The notes: a model not told the origin generated them from the letters alone. A stretch of 64,000 nucleotides of DNA from Hetaerina americana (GCA_022747635.1 JAKTNV010000007.1:3545905-3609904), one strand, 5' to 3'; shown: positions 46,245 through 56,929, counted from the stretch's first letter. Program-made: numbers and translations.

Positions 46245-46690
46245 CCTGTGGGGGCTGGGAGCCACTAGAAGTACGAAGAGAACAAGCGAGACTTAGACTC
46301 TTAGAAAGGTTCACAACGAACGAGTTTAAGTATGACACTGAAGGAATTATAATGGCCCCACACTACTTAGGTAGATCAGGCCACAAAGATAAAATAAGGG
46401 AGATAGATTCCAGTACAGATAGGTACAAATACTCATTCTTTCCCCGAACAATCAGAAATCAGAAATAGTAAGAAACCGAAGTCACTTCAGAAATATTAAA
46501 AACATTGAATTTACAAGTCGGAACAAAATTAAAAATTGCAAAGATGTTAGGTATACTTTCAGGTGCGTGTGTATGTTAGTTGGTAGTTTGACTGTTTGCA
46601 TTTGTGTGGGTGGTGTCCTAACACCCATCGCCACACGCACTTGCGGCGGCTTACGGGGTATTAAGTAGATGTTGACGCAGATGTAGATGT
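46245..46690 (+). mobile_element. LINE family C 3' fragment, copy 2
   Basis: The frame reads LEVRREQARLRLLERF, then a TEGIIMAPHYLGRSGH stretch, KDKIREIDSSTDRYKYSFFP and RTIRNQK, then a TAG near 46468. The (S/T)FFPRTIRxWN-type ending is the usual C-terminus of CR1/jockey-type ORF2. The remaining ~220 bp holds a divergent tail with ACACCCATCGCCACACGCAC and GCGGCTTACGGGGTATTAAG. The tail has the same two-hairpin architecture as family A but a different sequence. It ends in GATGTAGATG repeats. Confidence 0.7.
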
Positions 46691-46764
46691 CAGTAGTCCA
46701 AATCCCTATGCCTGGACTTCCACGTCCCTGACTAAGAGTAACACATTAATATTAAAACGAGTGT

Positions 46765-47025
46765 TTCTATGTTGGTATTTCTGATGCGGAAGGTGATCGG
46801 GAGGGAACTACTCCTTTTTCCAAAAACCCATCACTACGCACTTATTTAAGTGTAGTGTCATTGTAAAAGTGTCGCAACAACGTTGTATAACATTAAAATC
46901 ATTTGGTGCAGCAACTTAATCGTCATGATTACTGATATCTCTGCAAACCACTGCCTCATCTGCAAATAAGCATATCTCACTACAAACCACGGCGTAAATG
47001 TCGTTGACGTAAAGGCCATTCATAT
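46765..47025 (-). pseudogene. LINE A-type reverse transcriptase fragment
   Basis: On the minus strand the frame contains LYVNDIYAVVCSEICLFADE with AVVCRDISNHDD, matching the LYVNDI...LFADDAAVYRDI block of family A. The catalytic FADD is FADE here. Downstream sequence to 46765 matches the LNxKKC region in broken form. The upstream part of the 148-codon frame (47030-47362) is not LINE-like, so the frame is a chance fusion. Confidence 0.65.
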
Positions 47026-47762
47026 ATAAATGGCGTATGCATGTACGAGTACCAACAAAGCGTGTAACAAAGTATGCTTCGGCACTCACTTCACTGAGCT
47101 TCTCCGCTGCCGCGCTGGACACAGGAATGCAAAGTACCTCTGCTTTGCGACCTGGGAAAGCCGAGAGAATGTCTTTGCATGCCCTTCCGACCCACCAAAG
47201 GGATTTCCCATACGGTGGCGTAGGTCCTCGAACCAACGATTGGTAAGTTGCAAGTCCATTCGGTGTTGCGTCATTCCGATCGCAAGCCTCTTCCATCAAT
47301 TCATCGATCCGTAGTTGCAGAGCCCCGTTTCCAATTGTATGCTCCCGGCGAGCTATTGTCATCTATCAAAACAACGGAAACAATGGTTAATTATTTGGGA
47401 CTCATTATTCCAAAAAGAAAGTATTGTGAGAACCAGAGTGAATTACTGCTAAATTGTGCACAAATGAAACGAACGACCACGTGCACTTGCCTCGGCCCCC
47501 ATCTGGCTTCCGAAGATTTTGAAATGGAGGAAAGGCGGAAATCGGCAACACACGTGATATTCGCTCTCTTACACTGACTTTTCATGCATAAAATACGTGA
47601 AGGTACCGTTTTTAAGTGATTATTACAAAGAAATAACCGAGACATCTGGATGAAACTCATGCTGCTTATTAATTGATCCTTATGTCGATAATGTTGTAAA
47701 TTACATTTATAATTGTTGTTTTGTTTTGCTTCAGGAAGCCATAGTTTGAAATAACTCGAAGT
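47026..47762. other. Unassigned DNA
   Basis: Frames on both strands match nothing apart from the LINE fragment edge. The 5' inverted repeat of the mariner relic should lie near 47600-47760 but was not identified. Confidence 0.35.
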
Positions 47763-48225
47763 ATGGAGAAGATAGAAACCCGCAGTGTGATTAGGTTTCT
47801 TCAATTGAAAGGCTGCAGTCCCCGGCGAATTCACTTGGATGAAATTATGGCTGTTTATGAGAAATACAGCCCGTCATATGACACAGTTTGACACATTAGA
47901 CTGACGGCAGTGTGTGGAAAATGATGCACGGAGACTGCAAATGTCAAAGGTGTCAGCACGTTTGGTTCCACGACTACTGACTCATTTTCAGAAGCAAACA
48001 TGGTGCGACTTGCAATCGCAACCACGGCAAAATGTGACGCGAATCAAAGCGTGTCGTGGCTTTGAAATACTGCCATCACAGCCGTCCTATACACTTTTGC
48101 GACTTTTTCTTATTCCCAGGACTCAAAAGACCATTACGGTGCCGACGATTTGACAACACAATGACGGCTTTCCAAAGGTGGAACGATGGTTTTTTTACGC
48201 AATCTACTGAGTTCTACAATGACGG
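47763..48225 (+). pseudogene. Mariner transposase relic, internally deleted
   Basis: From ATG 47763 the frame reads MEKIETRSVIRFLQLKG, CSPRRIHLDEIMAVYEKY and SPSYDTV, then a TGA. This is a typical mariner N-terminus (first helix-turn-helix). Further pieces are SKVSARLVPRLLTHFQKQ (near 47945-48000) and, after a large deletion that removes the whole catalytic triad except its edge, a CDFFLFPGLKRPLRCRRFD-like stretch (near 48085-48155, frame-shifted). The total is about 460 bp instead of ~1040 bp. It is a different lineage from the copy at 53.5 kb. Confidence 0.75.
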
Positions 48226-48317
48226 CCTTCGGAAGGTGGGTTGGAAAGGTAGGTTGTGGATGGGGACAACCACCAAATATTTCTTTGGTCTCTCCAAATA
48301 AAAACAAAATCTGACAT

Positions 48318-48480
48318 GAAACACTAAAATAAGCCCCTCTTCATCTCTGTGTACTTCCTTCCTCCCTTCACCCCTTCTAACATCCCCATCCATACTATTC
48401 CTGCCCTTTCCTCGTTTGCCTAAAATCTTCCCCTCTATCGCTTTTCCTTCCCTTTCCCTTCAACATCCCAAACCGTTGTC
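48318..48480 (-). mobile_element. LINE family B, 3'-end fragment (minus)
   Basis: The minus strand shows GGGATGTTGAAGG, GGCAAACGAGGAAAGGGCAG, GGGGATGTTAGAAGGGGTGA and ATGAAGAGGGGCTTATTTTA in the same order as the end of the copy at 14.8-14.95 kb. It is 5'-truncated. Confidence 0.7.
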
Positions 48481-48830
48481 TTGAGAATAGCAAGTCAAAA
48501 TTAATTTTCTACTTCTATTACCTTTTAGTAATAATTAAAAGTTTACGACATCCCATCGAATCATGCCCTTGTTAATTTACGAAATTTCATACGAATGTTT
48601 AGTTTGGCAAATAAGGTTTTTAGCAAAAATAAGGATAAAAAGTCCAAAATTAAGTGCTCTGCCTTGACCGAAAATCAATATCTTCTTCCTTGAAGTTGCC
48701 CACCAGCCTGAAATACAAAAGAAGGGAATTGTTGGAAGCTCTTTGTCTCCCACATCACCGGTAGCATCTTCAAATGACTGCAGAGAAAGGATCAGGTAAC
48801 CCACGATTGCAATATCTCCTTTCTCTTACG
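48481..48830. other. Unassigned DNA
   Basis: No gene is recognised; a 75-codon minus-strand frame at 48577-48804 has no recognised motif. Confidence 0.4.
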
Positions 48831-48895
48831 TGGTACCCTTCAAATCATCATCTCAAGGGTGTGTGCCATTGGGTGAGAGCACACCAGGCACGTAA
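48831..48895 (-). mobile_element. LINE family A, 3'-tail fragment (minus)
   Basis: Only the terminal ~65 bp is present: on the minus strand GCCTGGTGTGCTCTCACCCA, then GGCACACACCCTTGAG and GAAGGGTACCAC. Stem I of the tail hairpin (GGTGTG with CACACC) is kept. Confidence 0.6.
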
Positions 48896-50109
48896 CATCA
48901 ATAAGGATTTTTCTTAATTTTTAGTTTACATTCACAGCGATCAAGGAAACGTCCATGCCATTTTCCGCCTCCATCTCCAGCGCACATACACTCAGTTCCT
49001 TTTGGCACTCCAACCATTGCATTCTATTTGGAAATCCATGGGAGCTTGAACGAATTTGATTGTCCCAATGAGTTTTCACCTCCACGATTCTCGGTTTAGA
49101 GTTCAGGCATTTTCCCAGCCTCGCCAAAGAACTAATGCATAGCAACCAACCCCACTGTCTCTTCCACAGACCGTAACCCCTCCCCCAGAATAGTATAAAT
49201 GCATTCTCATCCCTAAATCCGACAATAGTTTAAAAGCATACCTGGATCCGTTTTATTCCCCCTTTCCCGATTATCCTGGAGGATTCGACCCACCTCTCCC
49301 TCTAACCGTCCCCTCCCTCTCCTGACCCCCAGTCCCTCCTCACATATACCTGCGATCTGCTGCACTGCCAGGTACTCGCTTTTTGCCCAATGAAGATGCC
49401 TTTCCATCGAAACGCCGTAGCATTTCCCTTCCCTTTGACCCTTCTCCTAGCAGCTCCCACCTTTCCCCTCACCACCTACCTTCCATCACACCGCATCCTT
49501 ACTCCGAGGTCCTCCCCTTATCTCGTTACCCAGGGAAAGTGCCAGAGACATCCGCGGCGCGCCCCCATCGTCGAAGGATTCTTCTTGTGCCATCATTTCC
49601 CACCCCCTCTCTTCCTATTGCATCCCACTATCACTAGCCATTGAGAACCCTTACGAGAAATCTTAATTTTCCCTCCGTTCACGATCCGGCTCTTCCAGGA
49701 TAATGCCCTCGCTTCAGGGCACTAGCCTCGAGGGAAATCAAATAGGGACACGGCACAGGGAACCGCCCGAATCCCCCCGAACGTGTCAATTTCGGACACT
49801 GTTTGGAGTAGGCCACAGTTCAGGATGACCACTCTCCTCACCTGTCGGAAATCTACCTTCGGCTCGACTATAGTGATGAAGATGAATATAAGCAGTATTC
49901 TTTGAATTCAGCCTTAAGATATTCCCTCTCGTTCGAAACTGAAATGTTGAGTGAGCTCTAAGCCAGTCTCAACTCTCGATGAAGAGAGAGAGAACCAACT
50001 GCTACCTCTTCCACTTGAATTCCCACTCTCATAAGTGACTTTCTCCACGACAAGCAAGTCATTCCACGCTATTTACTGCACTGCTCAGCCCTCAAGCTTA
50101 GGTTTTCAG
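48896..50109. other. Unassigned DNA
   Basis: Pyrimidine-rich around 49250-49640, giving long frames with Pro/Ser/Leu bias. No gene is recognised. Confidence 0.4.
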
Positions 50110-50410
50110 GGAATACGTCACGCCGCCTGACACGAGGAAAGCAGGCGGCCCACAGGGCTTATGCCCCGCCACAATAGGGGAAATAAGAATTCAAGGAAGT
50201 AGAAGAGGGGTCGGGGAGGGGCGAGGGAGGCGGAGGGGGGGGGGGCGTAATTGTAGCACTCCTTGGAGGCAACAGAGGTTTCCATCGAGGCACGGGAGAG
50301 GCCCCGCAGACCACCGAGGCACGGAACACGCTGGCCAAGAAAGTGGCGGCGAGGGCAGGCAGGCATTTCCGCGGAGGGCGCATCCTGCTTCGCACGGGAG
50401 TGCGTATCCC
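50110..50410. promoter_or_regulatory. GC-rich island
   Basis: GC-rich block with an 11-base G run at 50235-50245. Frames of up to 101 codons on both strands lack domains. Confidence 0.25.
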
Positions 50411-50700
50411 TTTTGCGGGTCATTAATCACGCCTCTTCCTTTCGGGATCAGCAAAGCGGACAAAAGGCAAATTTTCAGTTATTGACGTAACTCCCTATCA
50501 CTCACTACCCATACTGCCCTGAAATAGCGTACTTATTTCACATCCGTCACATTCACAGAGATCAATATAATTCCTTGCTTTTGGGAGTGGAAACTCGAAT
50601 AAAATCAGGAAGAAGTAAAAGAAATGAAATCTCCCTTATTCCTCGGAAGGAGAGACTTCTTTATGATCATCGCGGGACCATTGCATAAATTATATTATAT
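50411..50700. other. Short unassigned stretch
   Basis: No feature seen between the island and the LINE A 3' end. Confidence 0.35.
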
Positions 50701-53320
50701 AGTATCCTGCTAGCCGCTCCGAGGGTGTGTGGCAGGGAGTGATTATATATTAGGCTATTTTTTCCACTGGATCCCACTTATTGTGATCGAACAATGTTAT
50801 TCTTATTCCTTCTCGTTCATGGAAACAAAGACATCTTAAACCTACATGCTCTGTCTGCACTTAATCACTCGAATTTTGATGTCATGATTTCTCATTAAGT
50901 AGTGCGATGTTGAAAATAATACATTTTCAACATTACTGCTAAAGGGACATCCTTCCAATTTATGCAAGAGCTTCAATCTGCAATTTAACCTTCGCTCCAT
51001 TAAGTGATTCCCAGCCTAGCTGCTCTGATATTTTGGATTCGCTACTTAGTTTATCATAATAATTTTTTTACAAATCTAGCTCCTCTACACTATACGCGAT
51101 CCAATTCGGCAATCAATCCAACTTCGTGAGGAACCCTTATACTAGCAGCATAATCTGAAGGAGGCCTAACCAACGACAGGTTACATTTCTCTTTAACCTT
51201 TTCATCCCATCTACCCTGTACTCTACTAATTATTCCTAATTTTTTGTTAGATTGTCCATACATGTATTCCCCGTATGTGTTTCACCCAGGGGAGATGGTG
51301 AGTGAGGATAACGCCCAAGTATTCAATCGAGTCTACACATTCCATTTCGGGATTCTCAATGCAGTTGGCGTTCGGGAGTGAATCGCTCTTTTTCCAAATA
51401 TTCATCATTACGCAGTTTTTTAAGTGCCCATAATTCCAAGTGACGCTTAGTATTGTAAAGCCATTTGGTAATCTGATAAAGCTACTTCCTCAGAACTACG
51501 ATTATCTTTGTAAATCACTATATCGACGGGAAATAAACGTATCTTACTATTAACTATTGAATTTAGTTCGTCCACGTTAAGGAGGTACAAAAGGGGCCGC
51601 TAAAACTTCCCTGGGGAACACCTGATGTGGTTTCCACTGCATCTCAGCTGACACAATTGTTAACCACTCTTTCTACCCGACCATTAAAAAATTCCTATTA
51701 TCCAAAAGATACGCACGCTTCTAGTTCAAGAAATGCGGGAGATACCGCGGCAGTAACTCTTGACAAAGTCGTGCGCTAATATGCAGTCAAATGCAGATGA
51801 TATTTCAAAGTTTGAAAATCATTCACCTCGACAGGGATCCCGGTCATGACGAGCATTCTTTGCACTCTTCAATGTCTTCTACATTTTATAGGCTTCCGAC
51901 TTCGTGATAGGTTGACAAGGAGACACTTCGCAAGCTTTTTTAAAATCTAGAGAAACCGCATCCAGCGGAACATTACTTTCCCCACCGAGCCAAAGCAAAT
52001 CTTCCCGTGAACAAAAAGCGCAAGTTGTCTCTCGTAGGATTCTACCTTTTCGGAAACTGGTTTCGGATGCTGGTTTTTCATCAATAACTCACGGCTATCG
52101 AGGTGCCTCACGATCGAGCTAGCAATTATATGTCCCCTGACATTAATGCGAGGAAAAAAGGCCAAAATTTCCCGGTTCCTCTCTTTCTCCGTTTTACATT
52201 ATATATTATCCAACCCCTGGGAACCTGATGTAGTAGTAACCTCTAAAAAGTCATCTAGATATGACGCGTTTCTAAACGTTTTAATGAATGTCAATAGCTT
52301 TTAAACGTTACATTTCCTAGATTGGGCGCAATTTCCACAGCTATTTTCTTAAATACACGAGCTGGTATTTGATCGGGTTCCGACGCTTTTACGGATTACC
52401 ATTTTCCAGCAAATTCCGTTTTAAGAGATTTCAATTTTGGGCATCGGATGACCGCCACCTTTTGATAAGCTATCGGAGGCATTCGGTGAGACATTGGTGA
52501 ATACGCTTCGAATAAAGGAATTTAATAAGTTGGAATTTTCCCCAACTGCTGGTTACTAGGCGATAGGCCTTATCGTGTTTGAGCAAATTAATTGTAGACT
52601 TATTTTCCTGAACCTCTCCGAGAAAGGACCATGATGCTTTCGGATTCTTATTTAAATTTTCAGCTAATCTTTTACTTTTGTATTCCATTTACGCTTTCCG
52701 AAATTCATTCTTGGCACTCACCCTAGATATCTTGTACCCATAAATGATCTCAATTCTTTTGTTGCGAGAGATATGCTCCCTAATATGCTTCTTGCCGTAG
52801 CATATCCTTTGATGTCGCAATGCCTTTCTAACATCCGCGTTGTACCATCAAGGTTCCGTGCTATCTCTTATAAAATTCCTACGAATGAACTTGTTGACTG
52901 CTGAGCGCGTAATTTCAAGGAAGTGATTTCAAGTATCCTCAGTATTTCGGAGATTATAAACTTCCCTAAATTTTACAAATCGACTCTATAACACCGTTTA
53001 ATACCATTACAATCCCCTTTTTTAAACAGGCATATATTTACACTGGGTTTCTTCTCATATCAGGCACCACATTTAGGAAAAACGTTACACTTACTGCTCT
53101 ATGGTCACTATTTCCTTTTATAGTTTATCTATTCAAAAATTTTCCGGGAATGCTCATCACTAAAAATTAAGAATATTATCGCCTTCAGTTGGTCCCCAGT
53201 GATTCGTCATCGAATAAGAAAAAAACAATTTTGTATTCAAGAGAAATGAACTTCTTGGTACTACGTGGTCTTCGTCTAAACGTGAACTATTGGGTTATTT
53301 TAGGTATTTATTTACTCGCA
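50701..53320 (-). mobile_element. LINE family A, copy 4 (minus), longest, decayed
   Basis: About 2.6 kb on the minus strand from the C-terminal part of the endonuclease to the 3' tail at 50701. The endonuclease piece contains PTEGDNILNF near 53160-53190 and a GNSDHRAV-like stretch near 53100. The RT follows at about 52190-50940. Stops and indels are frequent, so this is the oldest large copy. It begins near the same endonuclease region as copy 1, with no 5' UTR. The long-TIR mariner starts about 155 bp beyond its 5' end. Confidence 0.8.
50930..52690 (-). pseudogene. LINE A linker and reverse transcriptase, decayed (copy 4)
   Basis: Readable pieces are SKRLAENLNKNPKASWSFLG with EVQENKSTINL (frame 52470-52688, linker before RT), IIASSIVRHLDSRELLMKNQ (frame 51947-52165), a DEL-NSIVNSKIRLF piece near 51520-51570 where FADD is replaced by FPVD, a CNLSLVRPPSDYAASI piece near 51150-51200 and an AELDRV piece near 51095-51115. 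The catalytic box is lost and no frame exceeds 75 codons. Confidence 0.75.
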
Positions 53321-53475
53321 GGTGTAAATAACACGTTTCTTCGCTGAGGTTGGATGACAAGGGCTTGGGCAAGATGTGTTTTTTATAGTAATCAGAGAGT
53401 TGTCCAATAAAAACCGGTGAAAATTACATTTTTCATATTTTTATCGCTGGGAGAAATCATCAACGCAGTCACATA

Positions 53476-53624
53476 CTACCTTGATCAAAAAGTTCCCGGA
53501 ATAACCACCGTGTGGCGCTCCCATCGTTCCGATTTGAGTTCTGTTTTTTTGTTAAATTGGTACATCTGTTGTTGATATTCCCTTTAAATCTTAGTGTCAT
53601 AACTTGACATTTGCAAAAGTTACG
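53476..53624. repeat. Left terminal inverted repeat of the mariner
   Basis: 149 bp ending CAAAAGTTACG. It lies wholly upstream of the transposase ATG at 53680. The transposase binds the outer part of such repeats. Confidence 0.8.
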
Positions 53625-53679
53625 TAGCCAAGAGTACATCTATCTCTGTGTGTGTTGGCGATTTTTTACAATTTCAGAA

Positions 53680-54726
53680 ATGGATTTAAATTTGCAACAA
53701 CGAACTTGTATTAAATTTTGCGTAAAAAACGGATTTAGTGGCGCACGGACGTTGGAAATGTTGGAAAAGTGTTTCGGCAACGATTCTCTAAAAAAAACGG
53801 TCGTTTACCAGTGGCACGAGCGGTTCAGAAGTGGTCGTGAGTCAATCGAAGATGATGAACGCAGTGGCAGACCATCGACATCGAAAGTCGGTGAAAAAAT
53901 TGATAAAGTAAAAGAAATGTTGGTCAATAACCGCAAATTAACCATCAGAGAAATAGCGGAGGACTTGAACATTGCCTATGGATCCGCCCAAGACATTGTG
54001 GTTAATGATTTGGGTTTCCGTCGTGTAGCAGCAAAGTTGGTGCCAAAAGACCTCAATTTCATGCAAAAAAGAGACCGTGTTGACGTCGCAAAAGACATGA
54101 TTTGCGAGGCTGAATCCGATCCCACATTCATCAAAAGGATCATTACTGGAGACGAGACGTGGGTTTATGAGTACGACACGCAATCCAGACATCAGGCAAG
54201 TGAATGGCGTTCACCAAATGAGCCGAGACCAAAAAAACCACGTCGTTTTCAGTCAAAAAAGAAGGCAATGCTGACGGTTTTCATGGATTACAACGGTGTA
54301 GTGCATCATGAATTTTTGCCAGAAGGCCAGACAGTAAACAAAGAGTATTATTTGGGCGTTATGAGACGTTTGCGTGAAGCAATTCGCCGAAAGAGACCAG
54401 AAATGTGGGCAGAAAACTCGTGGATTTTGCACCATGATAACGCACCGTCGCACAGTGCTATCATTAGTCGTAATTTTTTGACGAAAAATGCAACAAATAC
54501 CATCCAACAGCCACCGAATTCACCTGATTTGGCTCCCTGTGACTTCTTTCTGTTCAATCGAGTTAAAAAACCATTACGGGGAACGCGTTTTAGCAGCCGA
54601 GAGGAAGTAATGGAAAAATCGCAGGAAGCACTGATGGACATACCGAAAACCGACCGTAACTTTTGCAAATGTCAAGTTATGACACTAAGATTTAAAAGGA
54701 ATATCAACAACAGATGTACCAATTAA
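53680..54726 (+). CDS. Mariner-family transposase, uninterrupted
   Basis: This encodes a 348-residue D,D34D cut-and-paste transposase, usual length about 345. The ATG at 53680 (MDLNLQQR) is chosen because it starts the canonical N-terminus. The open frame extends upstream to 53611 with no Met codon. The N-terminal DNA-binding part (about 1-110) has two helix-turn-helix regions around a GRPSTS linker (63-68). VPKDLN at 121-126 corresponds to the WVPHEL motif. The catalytic Asp are D158 (GDETW), D253 (HHDNAPSH) and D288 (SPDLAPCDFF), with exactly 34 residues between the last two. Residues 326-348 (RNFCKCQVMTLRF onward) are encoded inside the 3' terminal repeat and lack the usual KCFxxWKKRxxKC ending. 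There are no stops or frameshifts, so the copy may be young. Activity is unknown. Confidence 0.85.
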   Translation: MDLNLQQRTCIKFCVKNGFSGARTLEMLEKCFGNDSLKKTVVYQWHERFRSGRESIEDDERSGRPSTSKVGEKIDKVKEMLVNNRKLTIREIAEDLNIAYGSAQDIVVNDLGFRRVAAKLVPKDLNFMQKRDRVDVAKDMICEAESDPTFIKRIITGDETWVYEYDTQSRHQASEWRSPNEPRPKKPRRFQSKKKAMLTVFMDYNGVVHHEFLPEGQTVNKEYYLGVMRRLREAIRRKRPEMWAENSWILHHDNAPSHSAIISRNFLTKNATNTIQQPPNSPDLAPCDFFLFNRVKKPLRGTRFSSREEVMEKSQEALMDIPKTDRNFCKCQVMTLRFKRNINNRCTN

Positions 54727-54804
54727 ACAAAAAAAACAGAACTAAAATCGGAACGATGGGAGCGCCACACGGTGGTTATTCCGGGAACTTTTTGATCGAG
54801 GTAG
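54655..54804. repeat. Right terminal inverted repeat of the mariner
   Basis: 150 bp beginning CGTAACTTTTGC. The first 72 bp, including the stop codon, are coding: the transposase frame crosses into the repeat at residue 326. This explains the odd C-terminus. Confidence 0.8.
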
Positions 54805-54806
54805 TA

Positions 54807-55387
54807 TATGACTACAGTTAAGTTTAGACGCTCGTTTTCATTCGGTCTGCCCGAAATAAACACTTTTTCGTTTATGAAATACCTTATTTCAATGTAGAAT
54901 ACACTAAAATTCCCATTAACTAGCTGTAGCCTCCCTTTTCAAAGAGAAAATGTCATTTTAATTAACTTAAGATAATATTTTGCAAAAGTTTCTTTAGAAT
55001 GTAGTTCCATGGAACGTTATACGTAATAGATATCGCATTAAACACACGGTTTCTCATTGATCATTGGATACGTTAACAACCCGGTCGTCAATTTTTCGTT
55101 CATTGTCCTCAAACTTGTCCCCCTATGGCTTAATTGGCAAAGAACGGGAAATCGCGATGCCGAAAGGATTTTCATACGCATCAGTATCGCGGCTTTGCCT
55201 TCTGGTGGTGCGTAGGATCACTTGAATTGATTCGGGGTTAAGTTATTCGATGATATACATCATCGCCGGTTGCGCTTTCCAACAAGAGAATACGTCCCCC
55301 TGGGTTAAAAAAGCCGAGTCTATATTAATTAAACTCGGGTTTATAATAAATCTGTAAGAAATATAAACAAATATAAATAAACTCAGC
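54807..55387. other. Unassigned DNA
   Basis: No gene is recognised. A TGGCTTAATTGG stretch near 55127-55138 resembles a pol III A-box, but no B-box follows at a tRNA-like distance. Confidence 0.35.
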
Positions 55388-55551
55388 AAATATAAAAACA
55401 TACGTTAGTGCTGTTTGAACAAGACCAACGTATTCAATTTTTCCCGGCTCAACCTTGTGGAAATTCATTTTAATTAAATGAAGAATAAATGGCAGTGGAA
55501 ATATACATTGTATTCTTCATTTAATTAAGACCAACGCATGTTTTTATATTT
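55388..55551. repeat. Nested inverted repeat (foldback)
   Basis: Outer arms: AAATATAAAAACATACGTTA at 55388-55407 pairs with the inverted 55532-55551 with two differences. Inner arms: TTAATTAAATGAAGAAT at 55470-55486 pairs perfectly with 55512-55528 around a 25-bp loop. The word GACCAACG also occurs twice, near 55423 and 55529. It is a MITE-like or foldback structure without coding sequence. Confidence 0.5.
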
Positions 55552-55619
55552 GGTATAGCATGTGTTTGTAATGGGAATAATTCCGAACTACGAGAGATGG
55601 AACGTACTGGAAACGGCTT

Positions 55620-56240
55620 GTTAACCGGGTGACACCCGGCCCCTGGGAAGGGCTTAGAAGGACATTTTAAGGAGCAAAGCATCGCATGATTTGTCTGATT
55701 CAAAATCATTTTATGAGACCAATGCTGCTCTCCGACGAGATTTCGGGATCTTGAGGGAACGGCCACCGGTGCTCAGGAGTCGTACTCCGTCCAGGCCGAC
55801 GATGGTTTTTGCCCGGAGTAAGTACTCGGGGAGTGCCTGCTATTGCCCGAGGACAGAAAAAGGGGTCGATCCGAGGTGGCAGCCCCGGCTGGGTCTCCCA
55901 CTCCACAAGGGGCGGCGCCACCTCAGACTCCGGCGCCTTAATTGTCCCGTATTTATAATTCAGGGGCTTGTGTGTGGTCACGGGGGCGATCGGGGGGTGT
56001 TTGCACACGAGGGGCGCCGAAAGCCACCAGCCACGCGGTCGGAGGTGAATGGGGCCGAAGGAGGCTGTGTCGAATGGGTCGGGCTGGTGGCTGGAGGCGA
56101 ATGACGCGAGGGGGCGGAGGGGGGAGATGAACGAGGGTGGGGGCGGGGGGGAGTGGGAGGGGGGTTGCAGCAGCGGTTGAAGAAGGAGACAACGCACCAG
56201 GGCGCAGGCAGAGTCGTCGGGGGACGGGGGGGGGGGACCA
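55620..56240. promoter_or_regulatory. GC-rich island
   Basis: GC-rich block with an 11-base G run at 56226-56236 and G-rich sequence before it. Minus-strand frame of 190 codons is low complexity (Pro, Ser, Arg). No domain. Confidence 0.3.
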
Positions 56241-56929
56241 AATCTTCGGTGATTCGTTCGTTTGAATAAGTCAGGCACAAAGACGGTCTAAAAGCAGTCG
56301 TTTCTTTGAAAAGAAAACTACAGTAAGTGATAATTTATTGCGCCATTTTTATTGACCACAAAGCACACGTGCTCAATCCTTTAATCACAGCATGATGCAC
56401 GACTAGCGGTTTAAGATTTGTCTCGGGGTAATTTTTAAGACGCATCATCTGCTACCTTTTGGGCCAATAATAGCACCTCAGGGTCATCCACAGTACATAT
56501 GACAATATATCTATAGGTATTACAACTATCTATGGATAGAATAGTGCAAATTATTAATTTGCGGTAGTGTGACGAGGTCGCAATTTGATAAGTGCTATAA
56601 CATTTTTTCTGATGGAAAAGAATCCCGATGCATGCGACAACTTCATGCTAACACAATTTATTGCAGTCGTCCATGTTCTGAGCATATTTCGGAGCGCAAT
56701 AAATGAAAAACAATGAACATTTGATCATCGTTGATATTTAATTTCCTTCAAAACGAGTCTCGACACATCAAAACATATTTCCTTTGGAGATGTGCACAAA
56801 AACTGTTGAATCCTCGTCTTATTTTCATTCTCATGCTAAGAGGTGAGGATTAGAGGTTCAGGTGGTATTCCGGGCGTGCTGGATCGGCACCCGAAGTTTC
56901 GCTCGCTGCGAGGACTCTCTCGATCAGTT
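56241..56929. other. Unassigned DNA before the hAT relic
   Basis: AT-rich to average, no gene recognised. Confidence 0.4.

Larger units (their letters stand above)
53476..54804 (+). mobile_element. Mariner element with ~150 bp terminal inverted repeats
   Basis: The left end 53476-53624 (149 bp, CTACCTTGATCAAAAAGTTC onward) is an inverted copy of the right end 54655-54804 (150 bp). By eye there are about five differences. TA dinucleotides flank both ends (53474-53475 and 54805-54806), as expected of a mariner target duplication. Weaker similarity goes about 11 bp further out (GYAGTCAYATA), so the exact ends could lie outside. Typical mariner repeats are about 30 bp. Total length 1329 bp is normal for the family. 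The transposase between the ends is uninterrupted. Confidence 0.85.

Noticed and set aside
46916..47362. 148-codon minus-strand frame as a gene
   Set aside because: Only its last third matches a LINE reverse transcriptase; the rest is unrelated, so it is a chance fusion.
53611..53679. Upstream in-frame extension of the mariner transposase
   Set aside because: It has no ATG and lies partly in the left terminal repeat; the family N-terminus begins at the ATG at 53680.
55120..55200. A-box-like TGGCTTAATTGG suggesting a tRNA
   Set aside because: No B-box or T-arm at tRNA spacing.
55706..56278. 190-codon minus-strand frame
   Set aside because: Pro/Ser-rich low-complexity reading of a GC island; overlapping plus-strand frame equally long.
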